DNA of 64,000 nt, taken from Coriolopsis trogii (lineage: Eukaryota > Basidiomycota > Agaricomycetes > Polyporales > Polyporaceae). Position numbers and translations under genes: made by a program. Positions within the stretch are counted from its first letter, which is position 1. Each line of letters starts with the position of its first letter. A model generated the notes under the pieces. That model saw only the letters and a list, made by a program, of their open reading frames with translations. It did not search any database and was not told the DNA's origin. This document shows positions 15,927 to 29,275 of the stretch, piece after piece. Where the stretch lies: positions 1,585,001-1,649,000 of the forward strand of contig JAHYIO010000005.1 in assembly GCA_020543525.1 (NCBI GenBank). Reading direction: 5' to 3'.

Positions 15927-17578
15927 GCTTGGAGGTTTTGGCGTGAGCGTGCCCCGTCGTCCGCGCGTCCGGATCCCGTACACGAGCGGCATCTTTGCTT
16001 TGGTGACTCGGGGCGTGTTGATGCTGTCGTGCTGCCACCGGAGCGGGTTGGTGCTGGTTGGTGCTGCTGCTGCTGCTGCTGCGACGACTGCCATTGACGT
16101 TCGGTGTTTGGTGGCTGGCAAGAGATCATCGACTGTCGGGGGTTGTACTGTTAGATGCTCGCCGGTGGTGAGCTACTTGTACCCATACTTGTTCGCGTGT
16201 CTGTTGCTGGATTCTTTTACGGATAGGAATGACTATACAGTGTTAGTGGATAGCTCGTGCGTGATTGAATGTTGGGGGAAGACACGCAGATATCTGGATG
16301 ATTGACGGCGGGCCCGGTGGGGGTAGGTATACGGATATCCGGAGGTAAGAGAGTTGATACATGGAAGATGCTTGGGCTCGAGTTTCGTGGGCGACTTTGC
16401 TTGTGGATGTCGGGAGGATATCCGCCTCGTTGAATTTGAGGGAGGGTTCGCCAGTGGGAAGGGAAGGGAAGGGCGCATGGTGCGGGGGCGAGAGTTTGTC
16501 CTGGATATCCTGGTTCTGCGACGTATGTACGCACGGCTCTGGGCTCGGCGCGCTCGCAGTTGCAAGGCGCTCGGGATATCTGGATTCTGCCAACCGCGCG
16601 CGTGCTCGATGTGCCTCAGATCTCTCTCTCGTCCGGAATCAGAGTTGGGGAACGCCCATGCTGTGGACGCTGCGCTGGCCGTTGGCCGCTGGACGGTGAG
16701 AGACTCAGATGATCTCGGTTTCGAGTTTGAGGATATTGTCGCCGTCGGTCGACCACTGACCAGGCACGAAGTCGCTGTCGCTCTGCCCGGCGCCCGCGTA
16801 CGTACGGTACTATTGCAATTCAATGGTGGGTAGCCCTGGACCCTCGACTCGCTGTGGGCACGTTCCGGACAGCGGACAATCTGGAGAGGTGAGTCGTGGC
16901 TGAGAGCTTCAAGCGTGAGCCTCAGGACGGACATCGCTGGGTCGTGTGCATGGCAGGGATGGACGACAGTATCAGTATACCGGAGTCAGCTGCCAGTGGT
17001 GAGTGGAGTCCGGACGAGGGTGTAGTACAAGTACCAGCGAGCCGGTGTTCAAACTGGAGCGTCGGCTCTCGGTTCTTGAGGAAACCAAAGCTGTGTTCGC
17101 GTCCCGGATGGTGTAGGTGTATGCATGCTAGCCCAGATCTGGGGTCACTCTGTACATTGACTTAGGATCAACTTAGGATTGTACTGTCTGCGTATTGATG
17201 ATCATCGCCAGGTCCCCAATAATTCCTCAGCCGTTAAGGGACGAGAGCAACCGGACGCCAGTGTCGTCATCCACACGTCCGACTCGCGATATCGTCTGTT
17301 GGTTGTATGTAAGGCGAGTCCGCACGAGCAATGTAAACATCAAGTGTCTCAACCTCCTTGTACATGCTATTGCCGACATCTCAAATTGTTCAAGGTCTTG
17401 CTTGTCGCGCGTCCATTGACGTCGTTGACAATGATCAACCTGATCGATATCTCAAGCAGCACTCTCCCTTGTGCGGCCTCAAAGTCCACTCGGTGTGCAC
17501 GCGCGCGGCAAGTATATGCCTACATCCCCGTGTTATCGTACATCTCATACAAGAACTTCGTCGGGCGGTACTAGTGGA
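15927..17578. other. Intergenic region after the protease gene
   Basis: No convincing gene. A GCT/GCA repeat near 16063-16081 gives spurious Ala or Gln/Ser runs. Five GATATC hexamers cluster at 16289-16580 (see findings). A minus-strand frame at 16233-16934 has no recognisable protein features. Confidence 0.35.
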
Positions 17579-20500
17579 CTACAGCACCTCCGGTGACTCA
17601 GCTTCCTCTTCAACGTCCTCAAGGTCGACCTCGCACCCGATCCTCGTGTTCTCCCCGAAATGCACCCAGTTCTTGAAGTGAGACTGGTCTATCGACACCA
17701 GCGGCTGCATCTGCCGGACCGCGTCCTGCACCTCGCTGATCTTGTGCAAGTCAATCGCGTCACGTTCCCGCATCGTCTTGAGGAGCTTCGCGAGTTCCAC
17801 TTCCTCCTGCTGGTCCTGGACGACTCCGAAAGTGTGCTTTGAGGCTCCCGCGAACCAGAGGTCGTACGCCGTGAATCGGGATCCCTTCGCAGCCTTAGCT
17901 TTTGAAGCCTTTTCGACCTTTGCGGCTTCCGCAGCCCTCATAGCCTCCGCGATTCGCTCAGAGCCACGCTGGGCGCGCTGCGGAGTGGTCACAATGGACG
18001 CACTCGACGCGAGCGCGAAGACCATGCGCACGACCGGAGGCGGGTTCTCCACGTCCTTGTCAAACACCCCACACCCATACGGGTTCATGCCCGTGAACAG
18101 CCTCGTCTTCACTTTCGTCGTGTACTGCCTGCTGTTCTTCACTTGGATCATGATCGCCGACACCTTGTCCTTCACCAGGTCCTCGCCCCGGAGGATCGGG
18201 ATGATGATATCCAGTCCACCCTGGTTGTCTGCGCAAATCAGCGCTGCGCTGCGGGAGATCGCGAGGATTAGGTGCCTCTGGTTCACCATGTCAAAGCTGT
18301 GCGCCTTGACAAAGTGGTTGAAATAGACGTGGTAGTCCTTGAACGCGTCTCCCAGCGACGTGTCCCGATGTTCTTTGCGAAACGACGTCGGGAGGCTGGC
18401 AAGGCATGACTCAAGCGAGGTTCCGATGAGCGCTTCGAGGAACTGTGGCACGGTGACGATACGCTTGAGGGCAGCCTCCGTCGAGTCGGAGTACTCGAGG
18501 GTGGCATCCTTGGAATTACTGTCCTTGAGCGTTGTTGCACGATCGCGTGCGTCCAGTAGTAGCATAGCCGCGACAACCTCCCCGCGCGTACCAAGGTCCA
18601 TATGCGACTTGTTCAGGTAATTGTTCGCCACGTAAAACATGTTCTTCTTGTCCACAGACGACGAAACGGGTTCGCCGCCCGACCATCTCCGCCCGACCCA
18701 AATTTCATACGAAGCTTCTGCAAGAAGTGGCTCGGAGGCGGCGGCAGTGACTGTTCGGGAGAATCCAACATCTGCGTAGAGCAGCAGACGCAAGTGGTCC
18801 GAAACAAGTCGCCGCTCTGGATTGTCCTCCACAAAGGACTGTTTGAAGTCGATTGGGATTCGAACTCCTATCGATGCCAGCAGCTGGAGTTCATTCAACT
18901 TGCTGCGTGGAGTGCGGCTCTTCACCAACTTGCTGATCGCAAAGTCGATGATCTCGCGTTCCGGGGAAGACCACCGGCCTGAATCATACATCGCACCAAA
19001 CCTGCAATAGCAATGGTCAGTCGAGCCATAACAAGTTCGCTGACCACTCACAGCGGGCGCCCGAGATGAGCCATGTGAGATGTCGATGCAACTTTTGTCA
19101 GAGTCCAAGGGATTGACCCCTCGGCTGGAAACTTGGCAGCCAGGAGATCGAGTGGGGTAGCCATAATTGGTCGCAGTACGTTCAACCTCCTCACAACAAT
19201 TCGACTCGAACTGTCGAGTTCTGGGACAGGAGGAACCAGCTCAGGCTTGCCCACCGTGGATAGAAAGAGAGTAAAGATAGGCCGCTCTGCAATGACTCGG
19301 AGGCCGCACCGTAGCTCCGAGTATCGTGTCCAGTCCTGGCCGTTTACATGCTCGGTCAGCTCATGGGACTCGTCAAAGCACAGGATAACACGGGGCTCTT
19401 TGTCGGACTGGCCAGTGGAGGAGGTGAGAAATTGGATCAATGCCTTTGCGGCATCATCCGCCGTCTCGTCGCGCTCTGTCCCGCCCGTATCTCATCAGCA
19501 TATCAAGGATCGTCTAAAAGTGTTTGATGGCCACTTGAGATGGTAATACAGACTTCCACATGTTGGCCTGCATTGTCCAGCCATACCAACAGAGCGCTTG
19601 TACACCTGGAGAACGTTGGCTGAAGTTTACATAGGAAAGATATAGGCCCACCTCAGATGCCTTGGCTTGCACTTCCTCGTAGAACGTCACCCGATACTCA
19701 CCATGATTTCCCCATCGCATGCCTTCCATCATCTTGGCCCGGAAAAGTCCTGCAAACGTCTTGACTCGTTCATGGGTACCCACTGTTGCATCGGCTTGTG
19801 CGTTACATTAAATTCCGAACACCTGACGAGAGCACATACGATTGATCGGAATGACATTGTCTTCCGCAATCTTCTCCAAATGCTCTCTGGTCTTGGAGAA
19901 CACGGCGTAGAGAAAAGCCTGCACTCTCTTGGCATAGTTGAGCCGATCATTCTTATCACTATCTAACACACACGCGCGCGCATGTTGGTCCGGTGGGGGA
20001 AAGACTGTTCAACGTCATGAGCCATGATATCGGTGGGCCTGGACAGATATCTAATATACCATTCGCGCTGGGGGCAAGATTCACAGGAATGTAGAGAATC
20101 TCTTTCGCTAATTCATCGTTCATCCGTGACTTGCCGGTACCTGATGATTGAGCAAAGGATGCATAGCGTGCGTACAGGTCGTGCTTGGTTTTGTCCATGT
20201 AATCGCGGATGGTAGCGTGGAGGACACTTGTGGAACCTTGGAACGGCGTGAACCACGAGGCCTCAACCGCTGTGACAAGACTCAGAAGGTGCAGGTGATG
20301 TTCGGATACAACAGCGCACAGACCTTCTTGAGCGGCATCGCTATATCTCGCATAACCAGTCTCTTCTTCAGTAGGAGATGCCAAGAGGAGAGCTGCAAGC
20401 AGGTTAGGCTGGCAGCAAAGCGAGAAGAAGCAGGACTCACCTGAAGTCATGACACCCTTGAAATCACGCTGTTCCAGCATCGTTGACAATGACGGGTTGC

Positions 20501-20903
20501 AGTCCACAAGTTCACGGAGCACCAGTGGCCCCGCTTCCTCGTAGTCCTTGTTGAATGTGCCAGGTTTCTTGTCCTTGACCACCCTGACTATGAGAGAAAG
20601 AGCTATGTACTTATCGTAGTAGGCGTCGGGCAGCCCCTTTTGTTGCTTTAATACCAAGTCGTTCTGCCATTCCTCAAGCTCTTCTGCCGTGAAGCCCGCG
20701 TGCGTTGCATCTTGAGACTCTAGAACCAGTTCAAGTTGAGCAGAAGACGATTCCTGGTCGTCGGCCTCAGTACGAGACTTCTTGACCGTCGCAGCAACCG
20801 ATGCGTCCGAGCTAGGCCGACGTTTCTTGCTGTCATGGTCAGTCGCAGCGCCTTGCCCAATATCTGCGGCAGGAGCGTGGACGGCTGGGAGATTGGCATC
20901 CAT
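17579..20903 (-). CDS. Crinkler-like P-loop NTPase with a C-terminal restriction-endonuclease-like domain
   Basis: ATG at 20903, TAG at 17579-17581, several small introns, and a spliced product of roughly 950-1000 residues. The N-terminal 70 residues include a basic nuclear-localisation-like patch (KKRRPSSDAS). A P-loop (FAQSSGTGKSRMN, near 20130) is followed by DSDKNDRLNYAKRVQAFLY, and a Walker-B-like RVILCFDESHEL lies near 19370. The C-terminal part (exon 17579-19108) contains GLDIIIPILRG and then SAIMIQVKNS about 20 residues later. This D...QxK spacing is the mark of PD-(D/E)xK nucleases. NTPase plus such a nuclease is the published architecture of Crinkler (CR) effector-type proteins, many copies of which occur in Agaricomycetes. 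Membership is inferred from these motifs. A likely intron at about 20400-20446 and others near 19110-19960 make exact exons uncertain. Self-defence, inter-fungal conflict and transposon descent are all possible roles. Confidence 0.7.
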
Positions 20904-21849
20904 GGTGGTGGTGGTTGGACAGTAAGATGGGGATCAGGTTGGAGGGAGCGCCAATGCCATGACAGGCGACGTGGTCATGTAATCTGCACAGATCGCTGAA
21001 GCGCACTGATCTGTGCAGTGACCAGTCAGTGAGCCCGGTGCATAGACGTACGCGTGTCGTCCTCTCTCACTCTGTTTCTCAACGATATCGTACCAGTGTC
21101 TATCGCAAACTCACAAATTTCGGATGCCTGCTGAATACACTCACGGCGTGTAGCCCCGTCTGAGTTGACCGGCTGCGTATTGACCCCCAGGCAGCGTATC
21201 TACTATCAACCTTTGAGATCCGTACCTCACGATGAGTATAACGCACTAAACGTGATCTGTAGAACGTTTAACGGTTCTGCACCTAGGTCTCACGCGGTGA
21301 GTTTTGTCCTCTCGATACGAGCAGCGAACTTTGTCCACCGTGAATGGCCATGGCTGTCATGACATCAGAGCGATGCGATCTGTCAACATGAACAGCGGTG
21401 TAAGAAGATCAACGCAAGAATCCGGTGAGGCTGTCTCGACGACTTGGGGTCATTCAGGCTTCAGTCGCCGACTGTGTGCAAAGGATGTCATACAAGAGGT
21501 TCAAAGGGACTCACTTGCTTGTGAGCCATGCTGGGGGAGACGAGCAGAGAGTAGGTTGCGAAACTGCGGCTCGCTGACTATATCATAGTGCAGAACCTTC
21601 GATAAGGGCAGATGCATGAAGTCCCTTGCCGTAAACCCGCAGTGGTGGTGAGTTCATCATTCGAACAACCTTCTCGGGGATGTGCGTTTGTTCCGGCGGT
21701 ACCACCTCGATCGTGACTGTACACGGTTCAGAACGGTGCCTTGGATCCCCAGAGTATATGTATCGCTCGCTTGCTGTGGTAAACCACGCGGGCTGGACCC
21801 TCTTCGTAGTACTCTCCCTTCATTACTTTGCGTTTCCGCTTTATTCGAC
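20904..21849. other. Intergenic, divergent promoters
   Basis: It lies between the minus-strand NTPase/nuclease start (20903) and the plus-strand DUF6534 start (21850). No gene is supported. A short imperfect inverted repeat (GATCTGTGCA types) lies at about 20978-21018. Confidence 0.35.
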
Positions 21850-23863
21850 ATGTCTTCCGTTGCACCCAGTTCAGCCGCAGCAGCAGTATCGCCAGGAGCG
21901 GGTCCCTCTGCTCTGCTTCCTCCAATCCCCGCTCTGGACAACACGTTTGGTGCGTTGCTCATCGGGACGTTTATTGGTCTCATGTATGTCAGGAAACTGG
22001 CCCGTTAGGGCCTTGCTGACCGGATAGTGGCTGACGGAGTCTGTAGGCAATATGGATGGACCGTGCATCAGTGTTACCGGTATTACCGTGTATACAGGGA
22101 AGATGGACGGATGTTCAAGGGCTTGGTGCGTACTACACTCTTGCAGCCCTGGGGTTGATTTATCTTAGTTTTTGAGAGTAGGTGACTTCCGTGCTGTGCG
22201 TCCTGATGCAGAATTGGCCGTGTTTGCCTCCCCCTCACGCTATCTCGTACTCAGCTTCCTGGAGACGTTCCACACTATGCTTTGCACGCACATTTGGTGA
22301 CCCACTCCCATTTGATATTCGATTGTTCCCACAGCTAACATGACCTTTAGCTATTACTACCTAGCAACAAACTACTTCAATCCGCTCGCGCTAGGCAAGG
22401 GAGTTTGGTCGATCAATGTAAGCTATCAGTCGTGATCTTGCAAATCTCGGTTCTCAGTCGTCTTCTCCACAGCTGTTAGGTGGTGTCACGGTAAGCGGTT
22501 GAAGACGTCAAGTATCTTTCCTTCAAGCTGACCCATACGCCCGCAATATAGGGTGCTGTCATAGTTGTCCCGCAAATGTAAGCTTTCCTGCCTCCCTAAG
22601 GCTCTCGCTCGGTACTGACATCGCGTAGCTTCTTCCTACGTCGCGTATACATGAGTGAGTGCAACCGCTCCCGCCATTGCAAATATTGTGCTCATGTGCT
22701 GCATAGTCGGACGCAACTTTCGACCACTGGTATTCTTCTGCGTGAGTCTGATGCGACGGTCAAGTTTGTACCTCACGGCATGCATACTTATGCCATATGC
22801 GTCTTCTCAGGCTCTTCTGCTGCTTGCAGAGCTAGGTAAGACCGCGCTCTTCCGCTCATGATGGCATGTATCTGACCGTCACTTGCAACGATCAGGACTT
22901 GCATGGGGTACGTTCTGATGGCAGAGCAAACATCAGCTGTCTCATGTTGAATGACGTATAGGCGTTACTGTCCTGACGTTCATTCACCCTACACTGCACA
23001 ACCCAAACCAGGCTGTACGTCGTCCTAACTTCTACCTCTGCTGCTCATGCTCATCCCTGGACTTGCAGTGGATGAATTCTGCTGGGGTCGGTATTGCCGC
23101 TCTCGCAGACACCTTGCTCACCGCCGCACTCATCTTCTCTCTGCACCGGAGCCGTACTGGGATCAAGCAAACAGACGGGTTGATCGACGTTCTCATACTT
23201 TACTCCATAAACACCGGTATGTGCGACTCGGCTTTTGCGCAGTTCCGATGCTCATGCATGCATACGCAGGACTCGTAACTGGGTGAGCATCGGTACTCTC
23301 CGCTGTTGCACACATTCTCGTTTGATCTGCTGAGCTTCGTTAACTCGTGCTCCCTATGAATTGACAGTGTCTTCAACATGCTATCGTTCGCGTTTGTGAG
23401 TCAAGCCCTCTGCGGTGCTGCATAGTACATATGATGCTCATCATCCTGGCAAACACCCTCCAGGCCATTGCCATGCCCGACAACCTCATCTACGCTGGCA
23501 TTGGAATCGTGGCTACCAAACGTGCGTAGCTACCATGTGCACGAAAATGACTTGCGAGGCAAGCTGACATATGCTGCAGTCTACGGGAATTCCCTTATGG
23601 CCGTGTATGTATCTGTATCTGACCGTTCGCAGGACATCTTCAGCTGACCGTCGTTCTCCAGCCTCAACTCGCGCAAGTCGCTTACTGCGGGTAACCAAGC
23701 TTCTGTCAAGACGAGCTCCACCAGAGCACCGTATAGCTTTGCCACCTCTCACCATCAGGGCATGGACGTCTCGCAGGTCAGGGAGACGAAGACGGCGGTT
23801 CGCAGCAACTCGGAATCGAGACACGGCGAGAAAAACATGGGCCGTGGTGTATATCTAGTGTAG
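21850..23863 (+). CDS. DUF6534-type multi-pass membrane protein 1
   Basis: Exon 1 (21850-21983) reads MSSVAPSS... with PALDNTFGALLIGTFIGLM, the first membrane helix typical of this fungal family. Exon 2 (22047-22125) gives QYGWTVHQCYRYYRVYREDG. Later exons include FLETFHTMLCTHIW, YYYLATNYFNPLALGKGVWS, SLMRRSSLYLTACILMP, and NSAGVGIAALADTLLTAALI with HRSRTGIKQTDGLIDVLILY. The last exon (23662-23863) begins SLNSRKSL, the usual LNSR motif of the family, and ends GRGVYLV. About seven membrane helices are expected, and the function is unknown. Many short introns (some around 50 nt) make internal borders tentative; the piece between 22126 and 22255 is the least certain. The last exon lies inside the left arm of the large inverted duplication. 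Confidence 0.75.
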
Positions 23864-24017
23864 TTGTTATGAAGACAGTCTGCTATGGTGTACACGCGCG
23901 CCCCGTGAGAAGTGCAAAGCCTCAGTTAGAACGTCAGGATGTGACGCATGCGTGGGTCACATGTGTGACTCGACCGAACCAGGCGGGCAACGGACGACGA
24001 CCGCACCCCCGACCACG

Positions 24018-24352
24018 ATGGCGACCGTGTTCAGGCAAACATATCGCTATCTCGTACGCTCTACTGCCTGCATCCTCAGCACACTCTCTCACACCCTGAC
24101 AGCAACGACAAGCGCATGAGCAGCCCGTGATCTTCTACTCGCTCGTCATAGGCGGCATTGGCCCACTCATGCTCATCACCGTGCCCCCCATCCGCAAGTC
24201 TCTGGGTTACAAGTCCCCAGAACCCATACCCTCGTCGTACCCAGGTGAATATATGTGTGGCCCAAGGGCCAGTGTTCATGACTGACCTCGTGGCCTATGT
24301 TCAAGTTCCCAACAGGCCGCGGAGGCCAATTCAGGGATACGAGGACGAGTGA
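24018..24352 (+). CDS. nuo9.5: NADH:ubiquinone oxidoreductase 9.5 kDa subunit (complex I), left copy
   Basis: Exons 24018-24053, 24103-24244 and 24306-24352 give 74 residues. It starts MATVFRQTYRYL, continues EQPVIFYSLVIGGIGPLMLI (single membrane helix) and VPPIRKSLGY, and ends YPVPNRPRRPIQGYEDE. The pattern of a short basic N-terminus, one helix, VPPIR, Pro-rich loop and GYxDE end is that of the fungal 9.5 kDa accessory subunit of mitochondrial complex I. A full second copy lies at 53349-53683 in the other arm. The first intron (24054-24102) contains in-frame sequence, but reading through it would meet a TGA. Confidence 0.88.
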
Positions 24353-25598
24353 AGGTGGGCGAGGATGGCTGTTGCTGGTCTCTACCGCTAGAATGCGGTT
24401 AGTAGAGGTGTGTCTTGATCTCATGTTGTCGATTCCTCGGTTCTCAGACTACATGTCCAGTCATCCAGTAGTCCTATAGACGCGAATGAGGGGTATCTTG
24501 ACTGCATCCTCAACTTCTTGGGCCGAGCGTGCCTATCCGATAATTGCGCCTGCCGCTGTATCAACGTGTGGCGACCTGAACGTTAATCACAGTTTGGGCA
24601 TCACCAGTCCAACCACGGTGTACAGAGGACGACAGCTCTTGGTACGCCCGCCCCGCAAGGGTGGCAATTGCGATCGCACATTCGTTTGGGTCCAGCGTCG
24701 TTCGGATTGTCTCGGTACGCACGTTGGCGCACTTTCAACAGTCCTCCCTCTCTAGCATGCGAACAAAGCTTCGTACAATGGCGCGTCGATTAGTGTCACT
24801 ATGGATGCGAACTACATCACTATGGTGCCCATCTGTCGAACGCATACTGGTTGGCCCACGGATCGGCAGCATGTACTACAATGTGGACGCACCCGGATTA
24901 TATGGTGAGGGTACCTTGATCTCCCAGTGCATGCCAATGCCAGACAGCAAGCTGTCTTGCGGTGGACAGAGAAGTCTGGAGAAGGGAACGGCAGCTCTGA
25001 GCTAGGAGAGGTTACCCTTGTGAGTTACGGGACCAGAATTTACATTGGACGCAAAGTCACACTTTCTAGGGCCCGACGTTCGTTCCTGCATATCAGCTGT
25101 GGCCCCATGCGCCGGCGCCGATGTTGAGGTTGAGCCTAATCTCGACCAGCGCGTGACGACCACGGCGGATGGATTCTGAGGTGGTTGAGCGTGCATTGAC
25201 GTCTCCGGGAGCGAGGCCTGAGTCCGACGACGTACGTGCCCACGGGCTTTTGTGAAAACTCAGTGACAGCAGGTCATAAATGCCGAGTGCGGCCAGCGAC
25301 AACGAGGAGCGGGATCATGTAGCGAAGACACGACAACTCCAAGACAGGATACCGCCTCCGGGCAGGTTGTCACCGTGTTCCTCACGATTTTCCACAGTCA
25401 CGGGCCGTTTCCACCGTCGGCCATATACGCAGGCCGGGGTATCGTTGGACAAACAGGGTGTACGCTACACGATGCATGGTACGAGGATAGCGAGCCCAGG
25501 CTCGATGTCCTCTCCGGAATGCAATGCTCTCTTCTTACACTCGGCTTTCCGTAACTTGGACATCACGTCAGCCTCCACCGAAGTGAACTTGAGATACT
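24353..25598. other. Intergenic part of the left duplication arm
   Basis: Between the 3' ends of two convergent genes. Frames here (for example 24661-25005 plus and 25093-25302 minus) are repeated in the right arm only because the DNA is duplicated. I see no splice pattern or family feature that supports a gene. Confidence 0.35.
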
Positions 25599-26595
25599 CT
25601 ACACGTGTCGTCGTCCTAAACGTTCAAAAGGAGTGCATTTTAGTGCATTCCCGGACATGCAATCCGGAAGTCGAGGGACGCACCAGGCTTTCGTCAGTAC
25701 TCCCTCAATCGTCTCTCCTCTGGGTATCTGATGGGGTTCTCGATCCGTGGACCAGAAACCCCAGGGTTCGTCGTGCGAGGCTGCAAGATCGAGCCGATCC
25801 AGCATACGGTGGTGAAAGAACAATCGCGTTCTTTCTGGCCGTGCTGTCACAAGCATCAGTTCGCAGTCTGCAGCTTAAGCTTCTGTTCTACGTAGTGCTG
25901 GGAACGTACCGCTCGCATCTGCCCTAGCGTGAAACATCACTGTTCGTCGTTGGACTGTTGATCATAAGTTGCGGCACTCCTTTGAGAGGCGGACACGACT
26001 CACTCATCACCAGCTCTTCAAGCGGTACTCCGTTCGCGCGCGCGAGCTGGTATCCGTCTGTAAGAAGCAGATAGTAGCTCGCGCTCTCGTCCTCCAGGCG
26101 TTCTTCCCGCGCGATATCGACCTGGACAAGCCCCTCTCCCTGACTCAAGTCGAAAGTGCATCTGCTCGAGCGTATCCGGCGGAGTCAGTACCACACCCAC
26201 ATGATACATCACCTTCCCTGCCTCTGTGCGCCGCGGCAGCGATAGGAGAGACACGGTATCCGAAAACGGACATACATCTTCATGACCTCCCCGCCCGACA
26301 TCTCGTACTCGTTCCCCCACGCGCGCACACACTCCTGAGGGCGCACTTCACCCGTCGTCCGGCTCGCGACCTTCGTCCCCCTCCCGCGCGCGCCTCTGGC
26401 CCATATGGTGCTGACATCGACATCGCTATCTTCGCTCCCGCGGCAGCTGCTCCGTCCTGAGCACCGACGAAGCCGGTTCAGGAGGCTCCCGAACCGTCTG
26501 AAGCGCGGCCCGCGCTGGTCATCTCCCAAACGCCGTAGTCGCCGAGGCGCGGCGGGGCGTGTACATATGTCCTCCGCGGGAACCTCGAGCTGCAA
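25599..26595 (-). CDS. Hypothetical protein, left copy (5' end altered)
   Basis: Mirror copy of the 263-residue gene at 51062-52100. By symmetry its exons are 25599-25867, 26004-26139, 26192-26212 and 26272-26595. The coding frame from GPRFRRFGSLLNRLRRCSGR onward matches the right copy. Upstream, a 4-base insertion and a 1-base deletion relative to the right copy put about 20 residues in another frame: EDICTRPAAPRRLRRLGDDQ instead of EDIHAPPRLGDYGIWEMTSA. Homology stops before the right copy's first 21 codons, so the nearest ATG is at 26595. It may be a chimeric but open gene or a decaying copy. Function unknown; KVMYHVGV and SASYYLLLTDGYQLARANGV are notable conserved stretches. Confidence 0.45.
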
Positions 26596-27652
26596 CAGCC
26601 TCCGAGGCTATGGATCCCAAGACCAAACATGTAGCAACGGGTCCTCCACTCGTTCGTGGGGGACCTCCAGGCTGGCACACGCAAGCCCTCAATATCCTCC
26701 GCCGCCGTATCACTCAATTGGAACGCGATACGACGCCGACGTCCTAGGGCGACGTGCTCAGGTCGACTCTCTTCGCGCATTGGCTTGCCGCTTACGGGTC
26801 GTACCGCTGTCAGACACAGAGTATCCGAGTCACTGCTACGAACATACCACGACATTCTCTGGATCCTCAGCTGGGACGTCGCCCAGTTCAGGTTGCAAGC
26901 AGTTTCGAGCCGTCCGAAGCACTCATGATTCCCACTGTGCTCGTCCTGTAAGCGTCCTAATCGCTCCCTACGCTCCCCTTCTGCAGCTCGGAGGCGGTCG
27001 AAGACATACGTGAGCGTTCTTATCACGGCGACAACCTGATCTCCCGCATCTTCCAAACGTACCTCTCCTGCAACGAGCTTGCCGTCTTTCGGTCCATGGT
27101 TACCTCCCTCATGATCAACTTCGAGTCCTGGGCTGTACGTGATGCGGAGCCCCTTTTTCGTCCCTTCGTAAAGTCCTTTGATAGTGCCAACTTCTAGGCT
27201 GGAGTCGCGTCTTGCGTTTGACCGCCGGACTCCTCATAGACGAGCAACAGTCATATTACTCATCTTGGAGCCCAATCCAAGGTCGGGTGCTCAACGTTTA
27301 GATTGTACCAGGATATGATGTAATTGCCGTAAGCAGAGCATCGGCGTTTTGCAAAGCTTCAACTTGACTACAACGCGTTTGAAGACATCGCTCCATCCTC
27401 CCGGTAATTGGACGTAAATTCGTAAATGTATGATGACAATGAACGGACAGGTATGCAGACTAGGGTAACTTCGGTATGCCAACCGGGATATCCGTGGAGG
27501 GATGATGTATGCGTCGTTGCGCACAAGACGACAAAGTAGCGGTGGGAGGAAAACGTGCAGAACACACTGAAAGCGACCAATATAAAGTGTATACTAAGTA
27601 GACCTTTTCGGGTTATCAAAGCAGCATGTGAGACAATATGGACGCGACACGC
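26578..27652. other. Region between the left arm and beta-tubulin
   Basis: No complete gene. A plus-strand segment at about 26985-27135 (SEAVEDIRERSYHGDNLISR, then IFQTYLSCNELAVFRSMVTS) is followed by a good GTACGT donor and looks like an exon, but I cannot connect it to a start or recognise it. It may be a remnant. The last 350 bases are the beta-tubulin 3' region. Confidence 0.3.

Positions 27653-29275
<1,623 letters not shown>

Larger units (their letters stand above)
23623..26577 (+). repeat. Left arm of a 2.95-kb inverted segmental duplication
   Basis: This stretch matches the reverse complement of 51125-54068. Predicted products differ at only about two residues per hundred or fewer, and the complex I gene shows no indels. 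It holds the last exon of DUF6534 protein 1, the complete 9.5 kDa complex I gene and a hypothetical gene. The outer edge falls in the last intron of the DUF6534 gene. The inner edge falls in exon 1 of the hypothetical gene. Confidence 0.92.

Noticed and set aside
16233..16934. 233-codon minus-strand frame after the protease gene
   Set aside because: Composition is Arg/Ser/Pro-rich and random-like, and competing long frames occur in other phases.
18840..18865. GATTCGAAC resembling a tRNA B-box
   Set aside because: It lies inside the open coding exon of the NTPase/nuclease gene, and no cloverleaf surrounds it.
24661..25005. 114-codon frame present in both duplication arms
   Set aside because: Preservation in both arms follows from the recent DNA duplication and is not evidence of coding. 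No start context or family features were found.
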